NCBI RefSeq assembly: GCF_019175385.1 | Contig: NC_083345.1 | Span: forward strand, 13,912,027 to 13,976,026 | Length of the DNA stretch: 64,000 nt | Origin: Lycium barbarum | Taxonomy: Eukaryota; Streptophyta; Magnoliopsida; Solanales; Solanaceae | Direction of reading: 5' to 3' | Shown: piece after piece, positions 11,702 to 24,022 of the stretch | Numbering within the stretch: the stretch's first letter is position 1 | How the letters are laid out: each line of letters begins with the position of its first letter | Notes under the pieces: model-generated | What the model was told of the DNA's origin: nothing | What the model saw: only the letters and a program-made list of their open reading frames with translations | Databases searched by the model: none | Position numbers and translations under genes: made by a program

Positions 11702-14700
11702 ATGAGAGATGAAAATTCCAAAAAAAGCAAGGTGAATAACTTGTGTTTAGCTTCTTTCCTTTTTTTGCTTTCATTTCTTGGAAATTGTAATTTTTAGTAA
11801 TTCTATTTCTTGCATTCCTCCAAGTGTGTGTTCATTTGCTGACATTCTATTTTTTGTTTTTCCTTTGATGGCTTAAGCTCTCATGGTCAAAGAAACTTGT
11901 CAGAAAATGGTTCAATGTTAAGAGCAAAACTGAAGAATTCCATTCTGATGAAGTTGCTTATGGAGGTAGGCATCTAATTTCCTTTGGTTTTGTACTTATT
12001 CTGTTTCTTTTCTTTTTCTTGTTTTACTTTTTCTTTGGTTGTTTTTGTGAATTGGGGTTTTCTCCTTTGCAACTGAAATTATGAGCACTTAATTTATATC
12101 CTTGCTACTAACAAGTTTAGGTGAATCTTTTATTGCTTTCTCTTTTTTCTGTTTGGGAAATCTCATATTTTGTCAGTCATGTGCTATATTCTTGGAGATG
12201 ATATTTATCTGTGGTGAAGGTTTTTATACTATGATGTGAAATTTCAAGGGTAATGGTAAAATATTTAGAAGTCACTCAATTCTATAATTGAAGGAAATAT
12301 CTGAATTTTAGAGGATCAATAAAATAATTCTTTTTTTTTTTCTATGTATACTGAAATTGATGGCTACATTTCCCTAATTAGTTTCTCAAAATGCCACCAA
12401 GATAAAGTGAACTTCAGTCATTTCTATTTCTGTTGGTAATATTGATGGAGTTTGGTTGATTTTACCAACTTTACCTACCTTCAACTGTGAATTGAAGCAT
12501 AAATGAATGTCCCTATACTTTAGGTGGTGATGAATGGAGAACGAGCATCTGGGAGAGGGAGCATTGCACAATTAAGAAAACTAAAACAGGTTAGTGACAG
12601 GGTACTGGTGAATGTCAATGAATACAATCTATAGTTCAGTATATGTAAGCCCGATTCTGTAATGATTATTTAAGCTAATTAGTATTACCTTGCTCTCTCA
12701 AATAAATAGAAAAATCAAATTCGTCACGGAGTATGGAGCGTCCGCGAAGAGGAAGAGCGGATCTTGATCACCCTCAAATTATAAATGTACACAACTATAG
12801 GTTTGTACTCTTCATAAATCTCTGAGTCATTCCACATTGTTCTAATTTTTTTGTTGGCTAAAAGGATGATTGTGTTCTCTTCTTGTTGATACACAGTGTT
12901 TTCGTTGCTACATGGAATGTGGGTGGAAAATCACCATCAAGTAATTTGAATCTAGATGACTGGCTTCACTCAGCACCCCCTGCAGATATCTATGTACTTG
13001 GGTATGAGATTTTTAAGATTGTCATTATGTATTGCTTACAGGTTTTGTCCTTTATAGTAGCTGACTGAAACAAAAATTTGCTTTTTTTTATTTTTTAACA
13101 CTCAGATTTCAAGAAATAGTTCCTCTAAATGCTGGTAATATTCTTGGAGCTGAAGACAATGGACCTGCTAAAAAATGGCTATCTCTGATCCGAAAAACAC
13201 TTAATAATGGTCCTGGTAATAGTGGAGGTAGTAGTGGCTGCTATACTCCTTCTCCTATCCCAGATCCAATTGCTGAATGGAATGCTGACTTTGAGGGGTC
13301 AAGTAGACGAAAGGCGTCGTTATTTCCTCGTAGGTCATTCCAGACTCCTCAATGTTGGAGAATGGAAAATGATCCATCCATTTCTCAACCTCGCCTTGAT
13401 AGACGATACAGCGTGTGTGATCGAGTAATTTCTGGACATAGACAGAGTGATTTTGATGCTAACATAAGATGGGGCCACAGACCTAGTGACTATGGTCCCA
13501 GGCCAAGTGACTATTCTACTGGTTACCGGCCAAGTGACTATTCTGCTGGTTACCGGCCAAGTGATTATTCATCTAGTCATAGACCGAGCGACTATTCCTC
13601 TGGTCACAGACCAAGTGACTACTCCTCTGGTCACAGGCCGAGTGATTATTCATCTGGTCATAGGCCAAGTGACTATTCATGGGGACAAAGGCCAAGTGAT
13701 TTCTCCAGATGGGGCTCTTCGGATGATGATTATGGTCCTGGAGATTCACCAAGTACTGTTTTGTTCTCACCTGTGACTGGTGATACAGAAGATGGTAATA
13801 ATAGAATGCCCAGAAATTCAAGATACTGTTTGGTAGCCAGTAAACAGATGGTTGGCATTTTTCTTACCGTATGGGTGCGAAGTGAATTGAGTGAACATGT
13901 CCGGAATATGAAAGTATCATGTGTTGGCAGAGGGTTGATGGGTTACCTTGGAAATAAGGTAATTTGAATTGGCTGAATTAAGGGTTTCTACTTATTGATG
14001 ATCTGTGAAAAGCATACATAACATGTTATTCCATGCTCGGATTTGCAGGGATCTATTTCAGTAAGTATGATGTTGCATCAGACAAGCTTTTGCTTTGTGT
14101 GCACTCACCTAACCTCTGGTCAGAAAGAGGGTGACGAGTTACGCAGAAATGCAGATTTTATGGAGATCATAAAGAAAACAAGGTTTCCGCGAGTAAAGGG
14201 TGCGGATGAAGAGAAGTCCCCTGAAAATATTCTTGAACATGAGTAAGTCCACTTTTTACTCTGTAGATCTGTCATTGCTGTCTCCTGAACTCTGATTCTG
14301 AAAACAAGTTCATGAAAGTGGAAAATTGGAATAAATAATGTTTAATATAACTAGTTCTGTAGAACTATAAGGAAGCAGTTCTCTTGTTTTACCGTGGCAT
14401 TGAACCAATATGATCAAGTTTGACTGTTCACTTGATTTTATCTGAGATATGAAATGTATACATTCTCTAGTGAATTATCCCTTTTTTTTTTTTCTTTAGC
14501 CGAATTATTTGGCTTGGGGATCTGAATTATCGAATTGCACTCTCTTACCGTTCTGCCAAAGCACTTGTTGAGATGCAAAACTGGAGAGCATTGTTGGAAA
14601 ATGACCAGGTATTTTCACAATCTGAGTAGAGTGTTTTACTTTTATCCATTCTCTTTTTAAAAATCAGTTCTGAACTTATCACTTGACAATGTTGAACTGA

Positions 14701-15240
14701 TCTTGTTTGAGTTTTTCTTGACAGCTGCGTATAGAACAGAGACGAGGTCGGGTCTTTGTGGGTTGGAAAGAAGGAAAGATATATTTCCCACCGACATATA
14801 AATATTCAAGGAATTCAGATAGGTATGCAGGAGACGACATGCACCCAAAAGAGAAACGACGAACACCTGCATGGTACAGGCTTTTCCTTTAAAAATGTCT
14901 ACGTCATTGCTCAAAATAGCTCATATGCAGAAGTATTAAGATTAACATCTTTTATTGATAAAATGGTTAATTTATTTATCGAGACTAGAACTGATCTTTG
15001 CCCTTTGTTATCTGAAGGTGTGATCGGATATTGTGGCATGGAGGTGGACTTCAGCAATTATCTTATGTTCGTGGGGAGTCTAGATTTTCAGATCATAGAC
15101 CCGTTTCCAGTGTCTTTTGGGCTGAAGTGGAGTCAGTCCCCAGCAGATTGAGGAAAAGCATGAGTTGTTCAAGCTCGAGAATTGAGATGGAGGAGCTATT
15201 GCCATATTCTCATGGTTATACGGAACTCTGCTTCTTTTGA
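11702..15240 (+). CDS. Type I inositol polyphosphate 5-phosphatase
   Basis: The protein removes the 5-phosphate from inositol 1,4,5-trisphosphate and related (phospho)inositides, ending calcium and phosphoinositide signals in the cytosol or at membranes. Exons: 11702-11731, 11878-11965, 12524-12589, 12710-12800, 12897-13001, 13106-13958, 14049-14242, 14500-14608, 14725-14873, 15018-15240. All introns are GT-AG and the frame is kept through 635 codons, a usual size for the family. Catalytic EEP-fold signatures are intact: ATWNVGGK (residues 96-103), [11 protein letters not shown] (128-138), WLGDLNYR (480-487), PAWCDRIL (560-567) and SDHRPV (586-591). The plant-type basic N terminus ([13 protein letters not shown]) starts in exon 2. 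Between the two halves of the catalytic core, residues about 250-326 are a serine/tyrosine-rich array of nine RPSDY/RPSDF motifs. A short variable array of this kind is known in one Arabidopsis clade (IP5P3/IP5P4-like), so the family call is firm and the exact orthologue is not. Confidence 0.95.
13473..13706 (+). repeat. 27-bp coding tandem repeat (RPSDY array)
   Basis: Within exon 6 of the 5-phosphatase, a unit of about 27 bp (9 residues, of the form SSGHRPSDY) is repeated in frame. Nine RPSDY/RPSDF motifs can be counted, the first two with a shorter spacing. The central copies (13580-13670) are almost identical at DNA level, which suggests recent expansion by slippage or unequal exchange. 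Confidence 0.85.
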
Positions 15241-16760
15241 AGGAGAATGGATGATACCAAACCTCAGCTTTTGGTATGCCCGGCATATTTTTGTATCTTG
15301 GCTGATTTTATTTATTTGGATGTTATTTTCTATCTCTGCATGGAATCATTGATTTGGTGAACACAACTTTTTTTCCTTTGATTATGTTTGGGCATGAAGT
15401 GGCATACGAAGAAAGAAAAGCTCAATCCTTTATCCCGAACTTCTTAAATGAATCTTTTATCACTTTGTGGAATGAAATGTTTGTTTGTTCTAAAATAGGC
15501 AGATTCTTCATTGGATTCTTCTCCAATAACAATTTTATTTCTTGTTTTTAGTATAAGTTTAGAATCTGCTATAAGATACCGTATTTCTTCAGTGTCCCTA
15601 GACATTGTGCCCCTTGGTCTCTCCGGAGTTGTTTTTACCTCTGATTTTTCTTCTGAACCTACTACTGAGTGGTCCTCATCTTGTTTCTCTTTTGGTCCCC
15701 GGATTCAGGTGGGAACCATTTTGACGAAACTCAAACCTGAAGGGCGCTTGGGACCGTCCTTATCCCACTAACTGAAAAAGGTTAGTCCTCCTCTTTATCC
15801 TTTTCTGGATTCTGCTGGTTTTACCTTCACTTTTTCTAAAATCTCCATCCTCTTTCTTTGACCAGGTGTATATTCAAAGTTTTGATGACTAACTTAACTT
15901 GAAGCGGCGTGGAGTACATATACATTTTCTTGCAAATGAATATTTCAGTAGGATTTAGGAGCATAACTTGACTTCTTGATTAACAAACTCCAATTGGCAG
16001 TGTCTCTTTTGGCATGGTTATCATCTTTCTTCTATAAGGTAATTATACTTAAATTCAGTTTTATATGTCTAGACAACAGTTGGCTTGTGTTTTGGATTTT
16101 ATAATGTTTTTGTTACTAAATATGTAACTCTTGTGTCAATTTATTTGCAGGATGAACTAGGCCAAGAGTTAAAGGAACTGCCAAGTGGGGAAATGACAAT
16201 GATTTTTGTTCCAAGATTCTTTTATTAGTTAGGACTTAGGATAGAGAGATTCAATGACAAGAAGAGCATGAGGACATGAGTGAAAAATAATCATGTTTGA
16301 GTTTTGCCTTTTTGTTTTTAATGATTCTGATCATCTGATGTATACTCAATTGCAAACGTGATAGCAAAAAAAATATATATATTTATTGAAACCTGTTACA
16401 CTGTTTTTTGCCAATGATTTACCTGAAAAGTATTTTTCCTTGGGTTACTCCCTAGTCCCTGTATTTGGCTTTGTCTACTTTTTCTTTTTTCTGTGTCAGG
16501 TTAAAGATAAAGTAATAGACAAACTTACAGAGTTAGCAGAAAAAGTCATATTGAGAGAGAGAGCATGATTCAGATACAGAAATACTTTATTCTTGGAAGG
16601 ATACAGTTCACATTCTTCTCTTTTATTGTCTGTATTAATAGTAAATTTCTCAGTTTTTGTTTACCACTAGCTGTGACACAACCAGAGACCTTAGCTTTAC
16701 AGAATTTAGTACAGTATCTGCTAGGGATAATTCTAGTTGGATTTATCTCTTAGATTGTTG
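15241..16760 (+). other. 3' UTR and downstream flank of the 5-phosphatase gene
   Basis: Sequence after the TGA includes possible UTR introns. For example, a polypyrimidine tract and TTTGCAG precede 16151, and the bases that follow look exon-like without coding further. ORFs of 60-86 codons here lack domains. The polyadenylation site cannot be fixed. Confidence 0.4.
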
Positions 16761-16934
16761 TTTGGATTGAGTCTAAATAAATTTAGTAGGGAGCCTAAGG
16801 CAAAAGGTAAGGTTTATAAATGATGTAAATTGGAACGGGGCGACTTTCTTGTGATAGTAATTACGAATGATCTCTTTTCTCTTAGCTTAGCATAGTTTGT
16901 TTACATGCTGTTTTAGGACACCCATCTTTCTTTC

Positions 16935-17150
16935 GAGTACAAGTAGTTTGTTGTTACCTATGATATTGTGAAGTCGAAGCTACATTTAGACGCATAAAAC
17001 TTTTCTTTCTTTTAAGTATTTGTTGTTTCCTATGATAATTTGAAGCCGGTGCTACAATTAGACACATAACGCTTCTCTATCTTTCAAGTAGTTCGTTGTT
17101 TCCTACAATAATGTGAAGTCAAAGCTACAGTAAGACGCATAAAGCTTAAA
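16935..17150. repeat. Diverged tandem repeat, about 75-bp unit, three copies
   Basis: Three successive units share the order GTAGTTTGTTGTTACC, then ATGATATTGTGAAG, GAAGCTACA, TAGACGCATAA and a CTTT-rich spacer. The copies have drifted by substitutions and small indels. No coding potential is seen; the origin is unknown. Confidence 0.65.
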
Positions 17151-17310
17151 ATGGTTTGCATGTAAGGACTCTAGAACAAAAAGAGGGGAATACTCTCAAT
17201 CCAATAAACAAATAGAGTAAAAGTGAAGGTTTCGAAACAAGGATGTTTGAGACTACCAATTACAAAAGAAATTGAGAAAGCAAGCCAAAAACTTCAAACT
17301 TAAGTGCCCA

Positions 17311-17438
17311 CATTCTCCATGCCGGCATTAAATATACACACTTTTTTTTTTCAAATTATGGCTTTTAAGGTACATATTCTCCATGCCGGCATTAAATATA
17401 CACACTTTTTTTTTTTTTTCAAATTATGGCTTTTAAGG
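17311..17438. repeat. Tandem duplication, about 62-bp unit
   Basis: Two copies of a segment starting ATTCTCCATGCCGGCATTAA and ending GGCTTTTAAGG lie at 17311-17370 and 17375-17438. They differ mainly in the length of the internal T run, so the duplication is recent. No function is apparent. Confidence 0.85.
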
Positions 17439-17439
17439 T

Positions 17440-18283
17440 TTTATGTTACGAAAGCTTAAATAAACCAAGCAGAAAATAAAGATATTGGAAGAATAATAAA
17501 AAGGGAAAGTAACAGCTCCCATTATATGACTTATTTAACGGCCATAAAGAGTTGATATGACTTGTTATTGACTGTGAGGACCCTAAAGATGTGACATAGC
17601 TTTGCTTTACTGGATTTAGAATTTACGAAAGTTGGGTCAGAACAAAACTGGTTTGTTAAGCCTTAGGACTAGGAACAGGACAATTTAGTTAGTAAGCCTA
17701 GTTTACTGCTCCTATTTGTGACATTTCCATAATGTGACAATTATGGCCTATTAATAGTAAGTCAAAGGGCGAGTTGGTCTATTTATATGAAAAAATTTGT
17801 AGGTTTAGTCACTGATATTAAAGATAAAAGAGGTTTATATGATATTCAAATCCATATCAAGTGTGAAAGTTACAAGAAAAATCTCATCATTACAAGAAAA
17901 GATTACATCAAAGTCCCTCGCAATTAACTCAAAATTATGGGTTTATAATTATTGTATTTCTAGGAATGACAAATGGACGCTTAAGTTTTTTTTTTTTTCT
18001 TCTTCTCTTTTTTCCTTAGCTAATCCGGATGAATTTATTATTCTCTGAATTTTCATTTAACTCGCCCCTGTCCCACCAACTTTTGTTTTTTTCTTTTCTT
18101 TTGAAGAAAATATGATGCTACCATATGTTACACTTACAAACCGTTATGCCCCGGCCAGCTACATAAGAGATTACCTTCTTACTGGTTGCCTTGGTCCCGT
18201 CCTCTTCCATTGCGATCTCCATCAATTTTTTCTAATATTAAATTTCTTAGTAGTATAAGCAAATTCACATGTCAGAAAGATTT
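17440..18283. other. Intergenic, nothing recognised
   Basis: No gene-like ORF or RNA gene is visible. The 69-codon ORF at 17839-18048 is low complexity and ends in a phenylalanine run encoded by poly-T. Confidence 0.5.
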
Positions 18284-18437
18284 CACTACTAGAAGACACG
18301 ATTTTCTTATGGAAATTTTAGATCCATCGCGAATTGATTCGTCGAAAACGTTTCCGACAAAGTTACTGTAAAAAATCTCATATTTTTACGGCCCTTTGAC
18401 AGGAACGTCCGTCGGAAATTCGTGTTTATTAGTAGTG
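18284..18437. mobile_element. CACTA-type MITE
   Basis: A 154-bp element begins CACTACTAGAAGACACG and ends TTTATTAGTAGTG, the terminal sequence of En/Spm (CACTA) transposons. It is flanked by a 3-bp TTT target duplication (18281-18283 and 18438-18440). The sub-terminal part contains inverted copies of a GTCGGAAA-type motif. There is no transposase; it is non-autonomous. Confidence 0.75.
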
Positions 18438-19488
18438 TTTATTTATTGATGGAATTTCATCTTTTCCTTTAATTTTTCTCATGTACAAGTTGATCAGACA
18501 ATATTCCACCAAGTATTGAGAAAATAACAAAACTACACATCTAGTCTAGCTTTATAAGGCAGAGAAGCAATATTGAAGCTCAAAGCACTTAACAAACATC
18601 TTGCAGACTCTTTGCTTCTCTTTGCCGCTTTACAGACAGGGAATATGTGTAGACAAAAAGGATTATTTTCTTGATTATGTCCTTGTCTCTGTATATTACT
18701 CCACATTTTTTTATGGGGCTGGAAGTTGATGGAAAATTGACAGGTTAAAAAAGAAAATCTAAGGGAGTAACATGAAAAAGTGTAAAAAAAAAAAAAAAAA
18801 AAAGGACAGGTTACTGAATTTTTGTAGGATAATGGGAGAAGTCATGATTTAGATTAAGACTCTTTTTCTTTTTCAAGACACGTCAATTTCAGTTTTGTAA
18901 ATTTGCAGCAAAGAGTGCTCTACATAAAACAGTAAAAACTAATTTGGCATTTGTTTTAATAAATTGTTATAACGACTTTTTCTTTTTTCATGTGTTCTGA
19001 GAGAGCACTAACGTTGGTATTCATACTTTTAATGAATGCGACTGTGCTTCATAATTCTGATGGCAGTTGGACAGTCAACAGTTCCATTTGCTTTGTCTCT
19101 GGGACCATAACCTTGCCATATATTACAGACAACTTCCACCATCCTTCAAGTTTTGTTCCCTATATATTCATGTAATTGTGGTTTATACAGAATTTTTTAT
19201 AAGCAATATCGATATTTTAAAAAGCGAACAAATGAATAAATTATTTATGTTAAGACCTTGGGAGGTTACTCAGCCCCTGATCACCACGAGGCGTGAAAAC
19301 TCTGGTTACGGTCCGTTAACATAAAAAATATAATAAAAAATAAATGAATGAATCCGAGACAAAATTCTAATATTATTAATAAAATACAATTCAAGTGTAT
19401 TAGCACAACATTTTTGAAAAATTTCATTTCTAAAAATGTATATGTTCATGATAACATCATCAGAAATATAATACTAAAGAAAAAAAGG
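18438..19488. other. Intergenic, nothing recognised
   Basis: AT-rich DNA with a 22-base poly-A run near 18785. Short ORFs at 18990-19324 show no domain. No promoter or RNA gene can be supported. Confidence 0.5.
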
Positions 19489-20580
19489 GCCAAAGTCATA
19501 GATGGACCCCTGAACTTATCATGATTTTCCATCTAGACCCCCCAACTGAAACGTTGACCATTTAAACCTCCGAACATAAGATAAAATGTGTCATTTGAAC
19601 CCCTCGTGCCAGCTGGGCACACGCGTGAAGCTCACTTGCTGTGACATGGAAAAATAGGCCAGTGACATGGAGCCATGTCATGTTACCCGTTTTTTTTTTT
19701 TTTTTAAATAAGTCATGTCAACAAAAACAATTAATTTTAACAAAAACTCTATTTTAAAATCTATTTAAATAATTAAAAAAAATTGAAAAATCCAACCCAT
19801 CCTCTCTGATAGCCCACCTTGCCATCGCCACTGCTGCCGCTGCCTCCTCCGCCGCCGCCGCCGCTTTCTTTTTTTTTTTTAAATTTTTAATCATTAAAAA
19901 TTAATTTTAACAAAAACTCTATTTTAAAATCTATTTAAATAATTAAAAAAAATTGAAAAACCCAACCCATCCTCTCCGATAGCCCACCTTGCCACCGCCA
20001 CTGCCTCCTCCGCTTTCTTTTTTTAAATTTTTAATCATTAAAAATTAATTTTAACAAAAACTTTATTTTAAAATCTATTTAAATAATTAAAAAAAATGAA
20101 AAACCCAACCCATCCTCTCTGATAGCCCACTTCACCGCCGCCACTGCTACCACTGCCTCCGCCACTTCAAAATCTATTTAAATAGCGTTTTTGTTAAAAT
20201 TAATTTTTAATGATTAAAAATTTTAAAAAAGAAAGCGGCGGCGGAGGAGGAGGCGGCAGCAGAGGAGGCAGTGGCGGCGGTGAAGTGGGCTATCGGAGAG
20301 GATGAGTTGGGTTTTTCAATTTTTTTTAATTATTTAAATAGATTTTAAAATAGAGTTTTTGTTAAAATTAATTTTTAATGATTAAAAATTCAAAAAAAGA
20401 AAAAAATTGGTCTCTCACGCTCTGTTTAAAGCAGTGAGCTTCACGCGCGTGCCAGCTGGCACGACGGGGTTCAAATGGCACAATTTATCTTATGTTCGGG
20501 GGTTCAGATGGTCAACGTTTCAGTTGGGGGGTCTATATGAAAAATCAGGACAAGTTCAGGGGTCCATCCATGACTTTGGC
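19489..20580. mobile_element. Foldback element with GC-rich trinucleotide arrays
   Basis: The left tip GCCAAAGTCATAGATGGACC and the right tip (complement GCCAAAGTCATGGATGGACC) begin arms of about 170 bp that include CCCCTGAACTT, CAACTGAAACGTTGACC and CACGCGTGAAGCTCAC. The centre holds three direct copies and two inverted copies of an AT-rich module beginning TTAATTTTAACAAAAACT, alternating with GCCGCC-rich stretches. The structure is that of a non-autonomous MULE-like foldback element. The target duplication falls in an A-run and cannot be read with confidence. Confidence 0.75.
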
Positions 20581-21204
20581 AAAAAAATTACTCATTAAAA
20601 TATGGGGAAAATCATGTTATTCTTGTATTTTATCTATATAAATATGGTAAAATTTTCCAACCAAGCGGTGTCCTCCGCTCCTGAATATATAATTAACGGA
20701 GTTAGAAATTTTAACAAGAGATTAAATATTTTGTAAGAGTCACTAGAGATTTAATCTATGACCTAAAACAATTTGTAAGATACCTTTGCTACTTATATCA
20801 AGAGAATTTAAGATTATATGTTTTTACAAAAAAAGTTATTCTTACCCTGTTTGTATAGTATAATTTTCAGATAAGCTCAACTCCTCTTCATATATTGATT
20901 TCATTGTAAGAACAATCGTGTCACTTATTAATAAAAGGTATACTTACAACAAGTTCTATGGCCATGTCAAAAGGAAAAGGAAAAGAAAGGTTCTATGGCA
21001 AGGGGGCTTATAAATTTTTTTGGGTTAAAATGTCAAGTGGCAATCGAAATTTGCTAGGGTACAACTAGGGGTCTTCTCAATTGCTAGTACAATTTTTTCA
21101 CTGATGTGATGGAAGGGAAAAAAGAAAGAGAAACTACTCATATGTGGGAGACAGCTCTTTTATCTCTGTCTGTGCAGCACTCTCCTTCACTAGCACAAGG
21201 CGGC
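20581..21204. other. Intergenic, nothing recognised
   Basis: No conserved ORF, RNA gene or repeat terminus was identified between the foldback element and the next hAT element. Confidence 0.45.
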
Positions 21205-22428
21205 AGGGGCGGATCCTAGGGTGGGGCGGCATGGCACTTAACAAATTTTTTATATACATATGGTGTAATTTGCTTAAATTAGATTAAATATTTGATCCTG
21301 TCATTGCCGGTCGTAAATTAAATAAAGGTGTCACGACTGGTAAACACAAGTTTGAATCTATTTTGAACATTTTTCGATTTTCATTTTTCTTTACACTTCT
21401 ACTTCCTTTATACCAGTAATTCCCTTTTCGGCCCTCCCAATTTTCTATTTAGCTTTTTATTATTTATATTGCTTTTCCTCTTTTATATTATTTTATTGTG
21501 ATCTCTGGTGAAAATACATAAATAGAAACTTCAAAATCCCTTAAATTAAGCATTTCTCTTAATCTCAAATCTGTGAATATTTAAATCGAAAAACTTGGGT
21601 CTCAGTGGGAAATTTGGATTGAAAACAAAATTCATTTTTTTTTTAAATATAATTTATTTTGTTTATTACTCCCTCCGTCCATAATTACTTGTCTATATTT
21701 GACTTGCGACACTCTTAATAAGTAATAAATAAAATGAGAAATGAATTGGAGTACTTAATAATAAGGGTAAAATAGGTATAAAATGGTACATTATGTCTTG
21801 ATTTTTCAAACTATATAACTTATATGTAAAAGTGGACATATATTTTTAGTATAATGGACAAATAAAAATGAACGGAGGGAGTGTATTATAAAAATTTATG
21901 TTGTTCTATAATTGTTAAATTCAATTTAAATCACTTCACTACTTAAATTGTGATGGAAATTTCGTAAGCACTGCTTAGAAAAAACATGAAATTTATGATT
22001 TATTTTTGAGAACTTGTAGTTTATCTAATTCTACATTTACTTATGGGGTGTATTTACCTATTGAAGAGTTTTTCTATTATTTTTCTTATTTTGATTGGTG
22101 TAATTCTCTTATTGAAGATGTTATTTTACTTGTGCAAATTCATTTTTTAATGTACATAAGAGATGTAAGTCCCTTGGTGAAAATGTTGAATTTTACTTCT
22201 GTTGTTAATGGGTGTTAATGAATGTGATTCCTTGTTTAAGATGTTGATTATGTTCGTTTTTTGATTTTTGAGATGTAATTTTCATATTTGCAAATTAAAA
22301 AAAAAGCCTATTAAGTTGACCCGAATAACTAAAAAGAGATAAACCCGACCCAAATACACATTCCTAACAAGACGTACATTGAAGAAAATTGTGGCACTTG
22401 CCACCTTCAAATCCTAGATCCGCCTCTG
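21205..22428. mobile_element. hAT-type element, 1.2 kb, with nested MITE
   Basis: The ends are AGGGGCGGATCCTAGG and (complement) CAGAGGCGGATCTAGG. An 8-bp direct repeat AAGGCGGC flanks the element (21197-21204 and 22429-22436). This is the largest member of the CAGNGGCGG family in the window, yet it has no transposase: the 70-codon ORF at 22006-22218 has no recognisable domain. A Stowaway copy (21669-21881) is inserted inside. Confidence 0.7.
21669..21881. mobile_element. Stowaway MITE nested in hAT element
   Basis: The left end CTCCCTCCGTCCATAATTAC follows TA; the right end complements as CTCCCTCCGTTCATTTTTAT. It is 213 bp long with the internal TATATTTGACTTG and GGACAAATAAAAATGAAC blocks of this family. 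Its position inside the hAT element dates it as the younger insertion. Confidence 0.8.
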
Positions 22429-22436
22429 AAGGCGGC

Positions 22437-24022
22437 GACATGCTTTGTACCCTTTTGACGAATGTATTTAAATTACCATAAAATCATTTTATAACGGTAT
22501 CGTTTGTCTGGAGGTTTTTTTTTTTTTAATGTTATAACAAAATGTTTGCCCAAAAAAGCCTTGACCGCTATGTCATTATGAAGGATGACTATTACAGAGA
22601 GGTATGTATATATATACTGACTAGTTTCGTGAGGCCCGTGTTAAGTCCAGGCCCAAACCCAATATATAAAAGCAGATATTTTAATTAAAGAAATATAATT
22701 TATGTTAGTAATATTTAAATCTCATATAAGTATATTTTCAATATATAAAAGCAAAATTTTCATTTCACTCCTTTAATATTTTAACTTTCATTTTGATGAA
22801 ATTATTTACTTCAAATCAAATGCAGAGTTAGAAAAATCTTTGAAGGGAGCGCTTCCCCCGAATGGGCGCTACACAATGCGAATTATCTAGATTAATCGGA
22901 CTCAAATGCAGATACCAGGCACCGGATAGAAAACCAAAAACAGGGAAAATGAGGTAGGAGGTTCGACAGTTTTCGAAAAGTAGACCTCAAGAAAAAATAA
23001 AATTATGACCTAGAAGTAATTAATTGAAAAGTTTGACATTTTATTGGAAACTTTTGTGAAGACTACAAAAGCCACTTAGTTGTCCCTTATATATAACAGT
23101 AATAATTATTTTGAACTTAGTATAAAAGTTAAAAATATTGCTCTATAATATAAAACTGAGGAAGTAAAGAGCAAAAAAAAAAAAAAAAACACAAAAATTT
23201 ATTACAATATCAATATACAAAATTAAGATGCAGTCGAATGAACTTAAGAAAAATAATTGGTGTTAAGAATTGGGAATAACCAACTAAAATGCAACAGCTG
23301 GAACACACTTGGTGGAACATGAATGGCCAATCAAGGATGTGAGAACGACAAAACTTGCATATTCTCCCTTATATATTATAATATGATTAAAAAAATCATA
23401 ATTCGTGTATTTTATTCTTTCATATATATAACTTGCCTTAATTTTTATGTTACTAAATAATCTCATTTATTGTGGATAATATGCTAATAACATAAATGTT
23501 TGTTTACACTGTCAAAATAGATGTTGGATTGACATGTAATAGGTAGATTTAATTTGAGATAAGCTACAATAAAATTATCTTCTAGATAAAGAATAAAGTA
23601 GAAAACGAATTATGACATTTATTATGGTAGAAAGAATCCATTAAATTAGGAGAATTACTTTGGAAAAGCTTTGAATTCAAGCAAAAATAATTGAATTCAG
23701 TTATATATGCTGAATTTCAGCCACAAAATGCTTGAACTTTAGTCATGTGTCTAAACTTCGGCTATATAAACACCGCATGTTTAATATTATTCCGAAGTGA
23801 ATAAGTCTGTAAATTTTTATGCACTAAAAATATGACGTAAATGATTATCCCAAAATTGTGTACATGTGCTTTTAGGCTTGTTGAAGTGGTAGCAGTTTAG
23901 TTTCGATTCGAGACATCAAAATAGGCTTAACCTGTAAAACGGTTCAATTTAACTTGTTTTGACATAATTGGGCCACAGTATTTTCAGCCCATTTAAATCT
24001 GAGATGTTTTAGCCATTTTTTT
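22437..24022. other. Intergenic, possible degenerate Helitron terminus
   Basis: At 22621 the sequence CTAGTTTCGTGAGGCCCGTG resembles a minus-strand Helitron 3' end, but the hairpin is poor and no partner 5' end was found. The remainder is AT-rich with no gene. The small minus-strand ORF at 23284-23466 is unconvincing. Confidence 0.35.

Noticed and set aside
13486..13821. ORFs in other frames over the RPSDY array (13486-13776 plus, 13573-13821 minus)
   Set aside because: Shadows of the in-frame 27-bp tandem repeat of the 5-phosphatase exon 6.
22621..22660. Helitron 3' end at CTAGTTTCGTGAGG
   Set aside because: The hairpin is poor and no 5' partner was found, so it is not listed as an element.
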